Positions 23,945 to 36,179 of a stretch of DNA of 64,000 nt are shown one piece after another. Location of the stretch: contig NC_081818.1 of assembly GCF_030704535.1 (NCBI RefSeq), positions 25,087,001 to 25,151,000 on the forward strand, read 5' to 3'. This DNA is from Vitis vinifera (Eukaryota > Streptophyta > Magnoliopsida > Vitales > Vitaceae). Position numbers and translations under genes: made by a program. How positions within the stretch are numbered: the stretch's first letter is position 1; each line of letters starts with the position of its first letter. The notes under the pieces are model-generated. The model worked only from the letters and a program-made list of their open reading frames with translations. It was not told the DNA's origin and made no database searches.

Positions 23945-26900
23945 TCTCCAGAAACCCTAGGAAAATGAGAGAGCAAATCGAAGACTCTCTGTTCCCCAAT
24001 CTGCGAAATAGAGATGCGAACAGCCAAATTTATGAGCAAACACTGAAATTGAATCGATTTTTCGAACTTCAATGTCCAGGTCAAAACACTCGTAACAGAT
24101 CAAAGCCGAAAAGAGAGAAGAGGCGAAGCGAAATAAGGAGACGGAGAGGAGTGAGGAATGAGAAAATAAGCGAAAATGGAAAGGCAAGAAAAAATAAAAA
24201 TTAAAGTGACAGAAAGAGAGAGAAAATTCTAACGTTATTCGCCGAAGTGAGCAAGCATCTCCTGATGCGGTGACGCGTGGCAGTAAAGGTCAATTTGGTA
24301 ATTAAACAGGGAAGGATGGTCTTTCGTACGTACAACCTCGATCTGAGGGACAGCTGGGCTTCCAAAGGAGCGAGTATGAGGTGACGAGTAGGCTGGGAAG
24401 TGGGTTACTCATGACTGGGAACCGGTGTCTAGAAGGAAGTCAGAGTCGGAGATCCTACGCTGTATGCTTTGAAAAACAGAACCCTACTCGCGCGGGCAAG
24501 AACAAAAGGGAACTCGCTGTGGTAAATGGACTTTTGTAGCCAATATTCACCGAAGGTGACATGAACTGCTGACTGTGACGGTTCGGACGGTCAAAGCGGT
24601 CTCTCGTGGCAGATAGTGATTGGTCATACAAAATAACACGTAGACATCAGATGCTCTCAGTAAGGAAACAGAAAAGTCAGATTTTGCTGACATAGAAAGA
24701 GGCATTTCCAGAACACGCACTGTCTCCGCTTTGACCACCGCCCGACGGTGGTATCACGACCGATCTTTTCTACAATTACCATTTCACCCTCTACCCATTC
24801 AAAAAAATACAAGAAAAAATACAACACAAACTAACATAAAATATTAAAATCATCGCATATTCCCTTTACAAAAAAAATCTTTTATCCCATCGTGTCAATG
24901 GACCCTGAATTAAAAATCAACATCATTCCACCGTGGTTCATTGGGTCATCACGTAAACAAAAGAGGAAAATTGCACAACACGAATGGTAGTCCATCATTC
25001 TAGTCAAAGGTAATTATATCATTTTTTATTTTTTATTTTTTATTTTTTATTTTTCTCCAATAGCATAATAAGTACGTTCTCCATGCTACATGAGGCATGC
25101 TTCTCCTACCAACGCCCTATTAATTTTGATTTATTTTAATAATAATAATTATAAAAAAAAATTATGTTGAAACTTCAGTGAGCTGAGACTGGACTGTTGG
25201 GAATCGAAGGGCATTCAACACTTGTTTACTTTTGTTTTTGTTGAATTATGAGTTTCGATTTTGAGATTTTTAAAGTGAAAAAGTCCAGCAAAAGGCCAGG
25301 AGAATTATTATGGAGCGATGGCGACAGGGAAGAAACCAGAGGTTTTGTCGTTTGAATCCAGATTTTCTCTTGGTCAAAGAGGCGTGTTGCTTCAAGCTCA
25401 AGCGTGGAAGCGTGACGAAATTTAGAGCAAATACTTGTAGGTGTCACGTGACACAATTTGGGTTGGCAAAAGTCTTCATGGCTACTGTGACGTATTCAAT
25501 GGTAGCAGTAAACTATACATTTGAAAATCTTTCCCACCTTCCATTTCACTGAATAAAGTCTAAGTTTTGAAGCTTGAAATTAAAGATTTTTCATATGCAG
25601 AGTGGGTCCATTGATGAGGAAATATTTGTGTTGTGTCTTTGGTAGCATAGCAGATGGACTGGTACATGGCATGAAGATGGGTCTCACGTAAAGCCCGAAT
25701 TGTCTTTGATAAAAATATAATTGTTAGAATAAGTTAGAAAAATGATAAATTTGACTATTGAAAAAGTATTTATTGAATTTTGGTGAGTATGTTGACAAAG
25801 GATTAAAGACTACCAAATGTAATCTTTCAAATATTATTTTTAATAAAAAAAATGTCATTTCAAAATATCAAGATTATTTAATATGGTCTTTTGAATCTTC
25901 CTAAATCTTAAATTTAATTATGAAATAATATTTCTAAAAAAATTTAAAATTTTAAAAATTATCCACGTGCTACAAATAGGTTCAATTTTAAAACTTTTAA
26001 AATATGAGTACAAAAGTTTAGGAGTAATTATAAGGCAATTCAAAGATTTTTCAAATTAATTTTCAAGATCTTTGAATTCTCAAGTTTCAAATTTTAAAAT
26101 TGAGATTTATAAACAAATGATCTGACATACGTAAGCCTTCTATCAAGTCAAAACCCAAATTTAAACTTAAAATCAAAGTTTAAATTACCTTAAAGGCCTG
26201 CATCACACCAAGACCCAAGTTTTTTTAGAGTCTAAGTCACATCAAGATCCAAATTACACATAGGTGTAGGTTAAGCCAAGGTTCAAATCACACACTCAGG
26301 TCTTAGTTAAGACAAGACTTAAATTACACCAAATCCCAAATCAAATCAAAACTTACAGTCAAGTTAAAACTTAAAATAAAAACTTGTTTAAGAGTGTTTT
26401 TACTCAAAATGTTTTCAAGGGAAGTGTCTTCTCAAAGAGTGTTTTTAGGAAAATAATTTATTGAGTGTTTCTTCAAGAAACACAAGTAATTTTTCAACAT
26501 TATAAATGATTTTTTAAAATTTTAAAAATATTTCCTAAATTTTACCAAACACCTTTTTTTTTCTTTTTTTCTTTTTTTTCCATAAACACTCTTCAAGGTA
26601 AAAGTGCTTTTCAAAATAACTATCAAATGGACTTTAAATCAAACTAAAACTCCTATTAAGATGAATCTTTTTCCAACCCTTGATTAATAACTAGAAAATG
26701 AAGAATTAGATGATAAAATAAAGATTATACCTATATATATTGAGAAATTTATGTGTACAAAGACTTCGAGTCAAGTTACATCCTTGAAATCCATATTTAT
26801 AAAATTACAAAAAGAATTCTTCCAACCATTGAGATTTTTTTTTTGCCATTTTTTTTGCCCTTTAGAGTTTAAAGGTTACATTGCTTGGAACATATATTTG

Positions 26901-28869
26901 CAAATTATATGAGACATGGTTTGAACACTTCAAGTGAGGCTTGATATGCTCCTAACATAAATGAAATTTATTTGAAAGTTGAGATAATATCTCAATAATC
27001 CTTATTTACGAGTTGTCTTCCTTTTCCTAAACCAAAATGATCAATGAATCAACATGATCTTCATTTCACCTTCTTTCACCTATGTATCTTAACTGTTTTT
27101 AGATAATTGTTAAGTGGATTAAAAGTTAGTTTTTATTAGTTTGTTCATAAATTTTTGTATAAAGCGACCATGTAGGGTAGAAACTACCATCGGTATTCAA
27201 CTACCAATAATCACCTCTTATTTGTATGTAGTATCTTTTTTTTATGACCATTGATAATTTATATTAAGTGGTTTTTAGCTCCTTTTAAACTGTCTTACTT
27301 TCCTTTTAAGGATAAAGGTTACCAATAAAAAACTATCTTGGGGAGAACTTTAAATGTGGCAACTTGAGTGTTTGTGCTATAAGGGTTATCAGTTAAATCT
27401 ATCTAAAAAACTTAAAACTAGAAAGGCATAGCTAAACAATATAGAGACATGATCAATTCAAATCCAAATTCAATGTTAATAGAATTTGTATATTCTTCTA
27501 ATAGAAAAGGAAAAGGGTAAGGCATTTTTTGTAATAATAGGGAGCGGGTTTCATTAGATCTATGTCAATCGTCAAAATCAAATAAAGGTTAAATGATAGT
27601 TTGATTCATTAAGGGGCATAGATCTAGGCCTATCTATTCTGTCAATCATCAAAGGTTGGGTGAACCACCATGGACAAGACCTCCCAAACTTTATTCTTTT
27701 CCATAGTCCAAGGGTGAACCATAATAGAGTAGTGGGGCATGGTGGTGGCCTATTGATGCCATTCTAGACCCAAGAACAAATAGGCAAACCAAAGTCTTAA
27801 TTCATACCAATCACACCCTTCTTTGTTTGAGTTGTCTTCACACACATACGTGGATCGAAAGATCTCAATCCTCTTGAAAGGTACAAATACATGGAGATCT
27901 TCATGAGCCTAGGGAACCTATAATATCTAGAAGTGATTTATTTTTCTTAATTTCTTAATGTGGATATTAGTCAAATTAGGTAGTTTATTTTAATTAAATT
28001 ATCGAGGTCAATATTTAATAGAATCAATAAAAATAGGACTTAAGTGAAACAAATTTACCTACTAGCTAGAATGATAGGGAATTAATGTCTTCTAAAACCT
28101 ATAAATATTAAGATTTGTAATCCTATAAGGGAGTTTCCTCTATCAATCAATGGATATATTCAAATCCAATATGCCAAAGATTATTCCATTTATTAAAGGC
28201 CTATCCAATTCATACAAATTTTTTAAACGCTAACAAGTAGTTACAAGATAATATCATATTTGACTAACAAATAGTTTATAAGATAATATCATATTTGACT
28301 AAGTGACAATATCAATTCTTACCCATCATGACATCATATTAGGTTACGTGACAATGTCACTCTTTGCCACTCATAATATTATATTAAGCGATACGTCACA
28401 AATTAGAGGTAATTTGATTGTCAAATTACTAACAAAATTGACGAAGTTAATTGAAGTAGTGGAAAAAATATAAAGTCTTCGATTCACATGTATAAAATAA
28501 TTAAGAATACTTTGACATGCCTCAAACATATCTATTTTTTTTCTTCAAACATTTTCTCTTAAATTTTTTCGGGGAAACAAACCTAGCCTTGATGATCTCA
28601 AATGAATTTGTGGTAATGCAAAAACAATGGAACTACATGCTAGAATTTCTTACACTAATTGTACAACTAATCATATACTATATATTACACAACAAAATTA
28701 TGAGTAAGAGAAATTGCACCAGAGACCAAGCATATATACCTTGCACTGTTTCTCTTACCAATAGGCTACAAGATCATCTCATCCAATACAGGCAATTGAC
28801 AGAGAATTTGCAAGAGATTAAGAAAATGAGTGAGAGAAAACTTAATGAAGTGAAGAATGTCTTCAGTCA
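23945..28869. other. Long intergenic region upstream of the BAR gene
   Basis: No gene is supported. 23945-24330 is the BAR gene 5' flank. A GGTCAAAGCGG/CCGCTTTGACC inverted pair lies near 24589 and 24726. A (TTTTTA)n run lies at about 25022-25055. A degenerate array of AAGTCAAAACCCAAATTT-like units spans about 26110-26370. MITE-like DNA with TTCAAGAAACAC hairpins spans about 26380-26640 and ends in ATCAAATGGACTTT, the inverse of an AGTCC-type MITE end. Frames such as 25310-25552 and 28517-28873 have no recognisable homology. Confidence 0.5.
28231..28400. repeat. Degenerate short tandem repeat
   Basis: Two near-identical 34-bp units (28231-28264 and 28265-28298) share AAGATAATATCATATTTGAC. 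They are followed by two looser units of about 46 bp built on TGACAATRTCA...CATATTA. The whole is AT-rich and non-coding. Confidence 0.7.
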
Positions 28870-30238
28870 TTAGGAGGCTTTTGCACCCTCTTTCTGGGGC
28901 CCGTCTTGAGAAGATGAAAAACTGGGGTTATACCATGCGCTGACGTTCCAGAGATTTTTTATGGACCCATCCTTTTTTAACACCTTCCTGAAACTCCTTC
29001 GTTTTAATCCTTTCTTGGGTGATTTTGGTCTTGATCCCTGAAAAGAAGAGGAGAAAGATATTGTGAACTGGCAGAGGATAAACAGGACAATAAATTGGTC
29101 TTGTTTGTTTTCTAAATGCTAACTTCATATCCTTTTGATATTATAATGGCTTATGTATTGTGAGATTAACAGGGAGACCAGTGCTTGCTAGTTGTGAATG
29201 GATCATCATATATATACATATACCTCATTCGGAATTGGAGATGCAGCCCCCTCCTTCCTTTGTGACTTCTTCTTCTCCCTCTTCGCTCCTTTAACATGAC
29301 CTGCCAATAAGTAAACCATAAGGTATTTATTTTTGGATTAAAATTCTTTCGTTCTCCCCTTTTCATTTATAGTTTTTATAATAAAGCAATAAAGATCAAA
29401 AGTGTAACAACCCAACTGGGTAGACAGCATCTATCCCACTCTCATCGTTGACACAACCTTGGGATCAAACAGGAAGACATCGACATCAAGGATAATGATC
29501 GGTTTTGATACCATTTGAACTATACAATATCAGGATAAATCATTTCTGACGTCATTTATAATGGCCAAACAAACAGGCATCTACACAGGTGTCAAGAATG
29601 ATTTAGGATCGTTCTGATATTATTTATAATGGTTCACTTTTAATAGCGTAGATATTGTTCGAATCCAAAATACCCACAAGAAGTTTTTACATATCATAAA
29701 ATATTTAAGCACGGGTCAAAATGGCATTGTCCCTTAACATTCTCTTACTTTTGAGGCCAAAGATCTCACCATCATCCTTGTCTAGTTCCCTCGAGTAGCA
29801 GTTGATACAGTACTCCCTAAAACTTGGTGACCGTGGATAAAAGAGGTGATCTTCCCTGTCCGAAAGCCATCCTTCATCGTCTTGGTCACCGCTGTCATCC
29901 CAATCGTCCACCCTCCCCTTATCCCTTTCCTCCTCTTTCTCCTCTTTCTTGTCTCTAGACTCTACTATCTTCACGTTCACTTCATCTAAGGAAGGTGCCT
30001 CCACAAGCCCAATACTCACAACTGGGATATGAGAAACATCTTTATCACTATGTTTGGGTGCAGAACCTTCTTCATCCTCACCACCCTGTTCCTCAATCAG
30101 TTGCTTTGTGGAGAGGGTGCCCTTCCCAATGCTCTCGCTTCTGCGCAGCCACGTAATGTCCTCGAATCGACGCAACAGGCCGGGTCTGGCTGGCTGACCT
30201 TCCTCATCTTGCTCCAACCTGGAAGCTTGGCAGCCCAT
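28870..30238 (-). CDS. Uncharacterised acidic-to-basic plant protein with MGC N-terminus
   Basis: Three exons: 30238-29749, 29300-29224 and 29037-28870, with GT-AG borders, giving 244 aa. I do not recognise a named family. The start MGCQASRLEQDE fits N-myristoylation at Gly2 with a palmitoylatable Cys3, so membrane tethering is plausible (inference). Residues 40-150 are strongly acidic (ESRDKKEEKEEERDKG, DDWDDSGDQDDEG), followed by a conserved-looking FYPRSPSFREYCINCYSREL. The C-terminal third is very basic (KGAKREKKKSQRKEG, SPKKGLKRRSFRKVLKKDG) and ends with a hydrophobic aromatic patch NLWNVSAWYNPSF. The frame opens upstream to 30349, but the MGC start is preferred. An alternative donor (GATG|GTGAGA, about 29770) would remove seven residues. 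Intron 1 carries an LTR-like fragment. Confidence 0.72.
29402..29690 (-). mobile_element. Degraded short LTR-type fragment
   Basis: Starts TGTAACAACCCAACTGGG. It includes TTTATAATGGTTCACTTTTA and GTAGATATTGTTCG, words typical of a dispersed short LTR or TRIM-like family common in eudicots that starts TGTAACA. A second piece with TTTATAATGATTCACTTTTA and GTAGATATTATT lies at about 30830-30990. Both look old and broken. The strand is uncertain. The first piece lies within an intron of the MGC-protein gene. Confidence 0.45.
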
Positions 30239-33200
30239 TTGATAGAAAAATAGCATATGATTGGAAAAACATTGAGGAGGAAGGGTTGGCTTGGTGGTTA
30301 CACGTCTGAACGAATTCAGGATGCAACGTTTATTTCGGAGTAACCACAAAAGGGAAAATGGCGGTGGATTTCTGTCCCAAATTCCTTACAGTTAAAACGG
30401 TTATGCCTGTGTTGGCCCCAAGGCATCTGCTCCCCTCTGGTTCAAGTGAAGCCTCTCCTTTACAAATATAGCTTATTTTTAGAACAAAACAAAGACTTTT
30501 TCAGTTTACATGGCATAAAGCTAAGCCCACACACATCAACCTGCTTCCTTCCAACTTTGTGCCAAATTTGAATCAAAATTAATATAAACTTTTAAATTGT
30601 CCCTTTGGGCCAATAGACACTCACGACTTTCTAGGAAGTCAAGAGGAGTTTATTTATATATAGATTCATGAATTTTTTCTAAGCCTAAAATAAGCATCCC
30701 TTAGACTAAACAAACTCCCAAAGACTACAGGAAAAACAAACTCTTAAATCAAGTCAAGGCTCTAGGAACTTTCTCCTCTGAGTGTAAGCCAAACACTCAT
30801 TGTAGGACTAAACAAACTCCTAAATCGAGGTCGGTTTTAATATCATTTATAATGATTCACTTTTAATCATGTAGATATTATTGCTCTGAGCTTAATGAGT
30901 TTTCAAGACTTTAAAAAACGTCTACAAAATTAAGAGAAGTTTATTCATATATATAACTATAAAAACTTTTTCCATCATCCAGCTTGAGATATCAATGTCA
31001 TGTGATATGTCCAAACCCACCACTGCCCGGCCAAGTAGATCACCTAGTCATCGGGGCACTTTGCTAGTTTTTCTATTATTAGAATTTCTATTATTGGAGA
31101 AGAATCTGTTTCATCCTTACATCATGGCGGCAGCTCCTCAATCAAATTCGGTTGCAAAAATTTGTGATTCGTTTCGCATAATCTTCAGCACTGTATGGTA
31201 TTGCATCACCTGGCATTTTGTTTTGGATCCGTCCTTGATTTTCTACAACTGTGGACCATACATTATATTCCATTCCATCACTCACCACTCAAAACAGCAT
31301 CTGAGGCACTATATAGGGTGATTCTCGTCGAGGATTTGGATTTTATAGGCGGATGTGCCAGAATTAAAGGTTCCTTTGAAGGAGATAATGATCTGTATTA
31401 ATTACGTTACATTGAAGTTATCAACTGTCATGATACTTGCTTCATTCGGATAATGGATATGATCAATAGGTGTCTTAGTAGATGGAAGAGTAACCATGAT
31501 TTCCCAACCTATCATGAAATGGTTGGACACTGCTCAAGGGAATATCATAATAGCGTCATAATCCCCATCTTTACTTATGATTGTAAGTTAAAAAAATTTC
31601 CCCCACAATTATGATTTTGGAGTTCTTTCAAGTATTGATGTTGCTGAACATGGCAGTTCAAATGTCTCATTGTGTAATCATTAGGACATGTTAGCAGATT
31701 ATTTTTCTCTTGAATACAGATAACATGCAGCCATGACTGTAAGCAATTAAGCACGTCTCTGATTATTTCCGTGAATGGGGATGCTTTTTGTTGGTGGGTC
31801 TTGGAGCAGTAGTTGGAAATTGGATTTGAACTCCATGAATGGAACAGCTCAGTTCCTTACCACATGGGCATTGCATTCTCCTTGACTGGAAGGTAAAGTT
31901 TTGCATGACAATTACTCAATACCCCCAACCACATCAACCATGTTCCATGACAGGATCAATGATACTCTGGAAGATGTATTTGTAGCCTATACTGCCCCCA
32001 AGCTGTCCATTTCATTGACCAAAATGGAGCCAATAAGTCAGCATTCTACGCCAGAGTCCTACTCGTCCCCTTCCGTCTCAGAAAGATGATGTGGGAAATA
32101 CTGATAGCCTTGGATGAATACCAAACCACCGCCTCAAGAAACTGTGGTCTGCAGTTCTCCCCCTTTTCTTTCTCTTCCCATTTTGTTTGTTTCTTCATTC
32201 CTGCTCTGCTAGGGCAATTGACAACAACTTAATTGGTAAGAATCAATTACTGAATTCTGGGGTTCCTTGTATTTGTGCATTACATGTGGTTGCACATGTG
32301 AGGTGTCTGTGCCCCAAATTAGAATGGGTCCTGCCAAAATACAATCATACATTTCCCAGATATTGAGCTAATACAATGGTCTGGCATTTTCCCCTCGTGT
32401 ATTTACCAACAGATTAAAGAAATAGAAACAATAAAAGAATGGGTGTTGGGCTAAGTGTACATTAGGTGGGTAGATCCATAACACTAGGCTATATCAGCTG
32501 ACACAACGAATCTTATTCTCATTTCCATGAGGGGTTTGCCTAATCCAAGTAATGGAAGTAATTTACAAGACCTTTTGTGCCTTGTTCCCTCCGCCAACAT
32601 AACCAACACCATTCTTTAGGAGAGAACAGATTGTTTATTGGAATCATTTATTGATCAAGCAGTTTAAAACAATGTCTATGCAAAATCGGAGAACAGCGAA
32701 TCTTTCTGCTATTATATTCGACCCAAACCAATAATTCAAACCCAAAAAAACAAAAACAAAAAATGCAGAAAAGTAGTGGAGATTCGATGTAGGGAAGCCT
32801 TTTTTTCCTAGAGAAGAGGTATTAAGTTCCCACATATTGAAAGAAAGATGCCAAGTAGCCCCATGTGCAGATGCTCTATCCCACCATCATCTTTGTGGGC
32901 ATGTTTGTATGCTTACCCATTTGGTATTTTTCCTTTAATTTTTCACAAAAGCCATGATTAGATAACATAGACCCTCTCTTTCTTCTTTCTTTGGATGCCT
33001 ATCTTTTGTTTATTTGCTTTGGATCATCTTTTCTCTCTCAAAAATCATTTGCCTTTTGTTAATAAAAGCTCAGATACTTAAGCAGCAATCAGTGCCACTG
33101 CTTTCTCACTCACTATGATTGTCTTGAATGTGATGGAACTGTTAAAAGCACATAAGAAAGGAATAATAATATTGATTGGAAATCTTGGGTTTGCTTGCAA

Positions 33201-33308
33201 ACCACAATACCTCTAGAACAGTTAAAATGTCTTTTCATTTTGTGGTCATTTCATTGGTGGCACAATAGCTGAACATCAACTGATACAAGCAGCCTATCAA
33301 AGTGGTGT
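30239..33308. other. Spacer between the MGC-protein gene and the NAC gene
   Basis: No gene is supported. 30239-30480 is the MGC-protein upstream flank. 30830-30990 is a second copy of the TGTAACA-type LTR fragment. 31000-32250 is of more even composition and has several medium open frames on the plus strand (30995-31321, 31901-32089), with no motif I recognise and no good exon joins; it could be a decayed gene. 32600-33308 probably includes the 3' UTR of the NAC gene. Confidence 0.45.
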
Positions 33309-34262
33309 TCAGTGCTCTCTCATATATGAAGATGAAGAAAAACATGAGTAAGCACTGCTCCCTTCCTGTTCCTGATCTAAACCCACACCAGAGAGCTCAC
33401 TGATTTCACTTGAAGATGATGGTGAATAAGGTTGAGGGGGACCTGGATCAGAGCTGTTTTCCACCACCAAATCAATGATGCTCTGAGCTTTGTTGTTGGT
33501 AGAGGGCTGGGAACTGACCCCATGTCTCTTTGGTCTTCTCCTCTTCTGAAACATCCTGTATACAACCCAATCTTCCATTTCCTCCACACATTTCTGCAGA
33601 TGGAATTCAGAAACAAAACAAGAGCATTCAAAAAGGAGTAAAATAAATCACCAGAGTTCCAAATTCAATACTATTCCACTCTGTACCTGGGTTGAACTTG
33701 GAGCTGTTCCAAGACCCACAAGGCGATATTCATGCATCACCCATTGGGTTCTCGTCCCCGCCCCAAGCTTTCCTTCATAGAAAACCAGAGTTCTCTTCAT
33801 CCCCACTGCTCTGCTGCTCCCAGAAGCTACAATTTGTATGTCTTTGCCAATAGCCTTCCAGTAACCACAGCCGGTTACTCTTCTGCATTTGTTCCCAAAA
33901 CCCTTCCCACTGCTGAAAAAATATCTCCTCTCCTTCACATCACCTAAACCGCACAAGAAATTGAAACAATAAAACAAGAAGAAAACGTTCAAAATACTTC
34001 ATACATAATGCGGGCAAGCGCAATTTTTATGAACAAAAAGAACCCCAAAAGAACTCAAAATTTGTAGCCCAAACTAACCAGGCAAATCCCAAGGATTGGT
34101 TAGGAAAACGTCAAACTCAGGAATGACTGAAGCAGGCAACGGAAAAGAGAGGGCCTTTCGTTTCAAATAGTGCACCACCAGCTCTTCATCAGTGGGGTGG
34201 AACCTGAACCCAATAGGCAATTTCACCATCCCTCCACTCCTGACAAAGCTTGGCTTCTCCAT
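33309..34262 (-). CDS. NAC-domain transcription factor
   Basis: Three exons: 34262-34079, 33943-33687 and 33593-33309, giving 241 aa. The NAC domain fills residues about 14-155 with its five subdomains: [20 protein letters not shown], then [26 protein letters not shown] with [28 protein letters not shown] with WVMHEYRL, and [20 protein letters not shown]. The domain gives dimerisation and DNA binding in the nucleus. The short C-terminal tail is Ser/Pro-rich and acidic, suited to activation. Intron positions and domain sequence fit the NAC083(VNI2)/NAC041/NAC095 group. Position next to GDPD favours Arabidopsis NAC095 (At5g41090) as the syntenic partner (from memory). An in-frame ATG at 34346 exists, but a good TATA box lies just 13 bp before it, so 34262 is the likely start. 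Confidence 0.9.
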
Positions 34263-34358
34263 CTCCAAAAAGGATGAAAAATAACTAAATAAACCCAAAG
34301 ATAACAGCTCGGAGTTTTTATTCAGCTGAGTAGAAGAAGCAAGCAACCCATGTTGGAA

Positions 34359-34367
34359 TATTTATAG
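34359..34367 (-). promoter_or_regulatory. TATA box of the NAC gene
   Basis: CTATAAATA on the minus strand, 97 bp before the start codon at 34262, predicts transcription starting near 34330 and a leader of about 70 nt. A second AT run (TATATATA, 34469-34478) is farther away and followed by a purine-rich tract. Confidence 0.55.
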
Positions 34368-36179
34368 TGCATCAAATAGAGAGAACAACCAAAGCAAAAG
34401 CAAAATGCTTTGCAAAGGAGGGATAAGGGGTTGTGGGCTTGTGGGGGAAAGTAGAAGAAAGGACAGGGTATATATATAGAGAGAGAGGGGGGGGGAGGAG
34501 GAGAAGGGAGTAAAGAAATGTGAAATTCCTCAACTCCAAACACCACTTGGCTCTTACTAGGAACTCGGAACTCCCCTTTCTTGACTTGGGCTGCTTTTTT
34601 TTGACACTCGTTTCCCAAAACGTGTAAGACACATCCATGGGCCACGGCCTGTGCTCGGTCAATAAGCATGCGCTCATTGACCATCCCTGACTCCCTCATT
34701 CTCCATCTTCCTTCAAATTTTCATGATTTTCATGATTTTCGTGATTACCATTTGGAAAATTAGTGTCGTCTTTTGACCTTTCATTTATAAAACCATGTGT
34801 TTAATAAACCAGTTAGTTACCAATTGGAAATGGTATATCAAAATTCTTATAATTTCGATGTAAAATCCATGTTCTTGAACTATCTTTTTGTCTTCCTGTA
34901 CAATATTATGAGATAATTCAAACAAACAGAGTCTCAAATGTTGTGTGAGATCGATTCCCAAATTTTTTGTAAAATCTACTCCTTTTATATAAACATTTTT
35001 CATTCTGAATCTAATATTCCTTTACGATTTTCAAACGTTCTTACATGATAAAGAAAGAGTACATATATATATATATATATATATATAATGTCAGTAACGT
35101 CTTCCTTCATCCTTATTTGAAATGTGATATAAGACATTTGTTCAAACAATATATAAAGGAAACTTTTATGCATCTTTGAAGAATAAGTCAGGCGTTTGAT
35201 AGCCTGAAGTAAAAGGCTTAGCCATTGACAAGCTTGTGGGAACAGAAGAAAGACTTGAAGAAGAAACCCAAATAATATAAAGAAGAAGAAAGTCAACTTC
35301 AAACCCATTTAAACCATTTTTTTTTCTCTTCACAATTGATATTATAAGACAGACCCATCTGCTCTTTCAAATAAACGCGTCACATGAGTGGAACAGCGTC
35401 TGGGAACGTTGAACCAAACCAAAAAAAAAAATGGGTAGGGGAGGGGAAGGGAGAAAGGGTTATTTTAAAAACAAAGTTTGGTTTGGTGTGAAGGGGATGT
35501 AGCAGCAAAGGACAAGAGAAGAGAGGCGAGAATGAAAAGGAAAAGAAAAAGGAAGAATAATAGGGTAGAGAAGGGAGGCAAAGCAAAGTACCAAATCCGT
35601 ATGCGAGCATACGAGTCAAACACGACAATGATGATGATCACAATTTGCGCACACGCACCCCATCTCACGTTTCCTCTTTTGAAATTTCAAGCTTTCCTCT
35701 TACAGTCTAGAGATGCGTGTTTGAACACATGGATTTTGATTTCTCAGGAACAAAAAGTAAGCCTTATAACAAGAAAATGGGCGATGTAGCTGGTGTTTCT
35801 GTCATTGAAATTGACACTGCACTGCCACAAATTCACCTTAATGGGGGTGGGCAGGCAGTGGGGGTGCCATCATTTCCTTCATTTATTTTTCTATCATCTT
35901 CTTGTTCTTCTGGGTAAGAGCATCAGAGTATGACCATTTCTTTGGGGAAAATGATTGGGTATTCAACCCATTTCCCCAATTGATTCTCTGGTACACCCAC
36001 CATAAATACAAACACAGAATATTAACCAGGTTTTGTGTTCTGATTAAGGCACAATTCCAAGGGGCTTTTTTAACTTTTACTGCAATTTTAAAAATTAATT
36101 CTTAAAAAAATGGTACTTTGAACAAAAATTCTTAAAATATGATAATTATAAAAATATTTTCAAATCTATCGCACTTTTG
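34368..36179. other. NAC upstream region
   Basis: No gene is supported. A GA/G-rich tract lies at about 34479-34510, an (AT)n run at about 35061-35088, and a purine-rich block at about 35420-35590 that yields spurious basic open frames. The remainder is AT-rich unique DNA. Confidence 0.5.

Noticed and set aside
24545-24738. 63-codon frame bounded by GGTCAAAGCGG/CCGCTTTGACC inverted repeats
   Set aside because: The inverted repeats are only 11 bp, lack target-site duplications, and the frame has no homology; too weak for a transposon or gene.
28517-28873. 118-codon plus-strand frame ending at the MGC gene 3' end
   Set aside because: Biased composition, no recognised motif, and it overlaps the 3' end of the better supported minus-strand gene.
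34263-34346. In-frame upstream ATG of the NAC gene (28 extra residues)
   Set aside because: The CTATAAATA box at 34359-34367 puts the transcription start downstream of this ATG, and NAC proteins of this group begin close to the domain.
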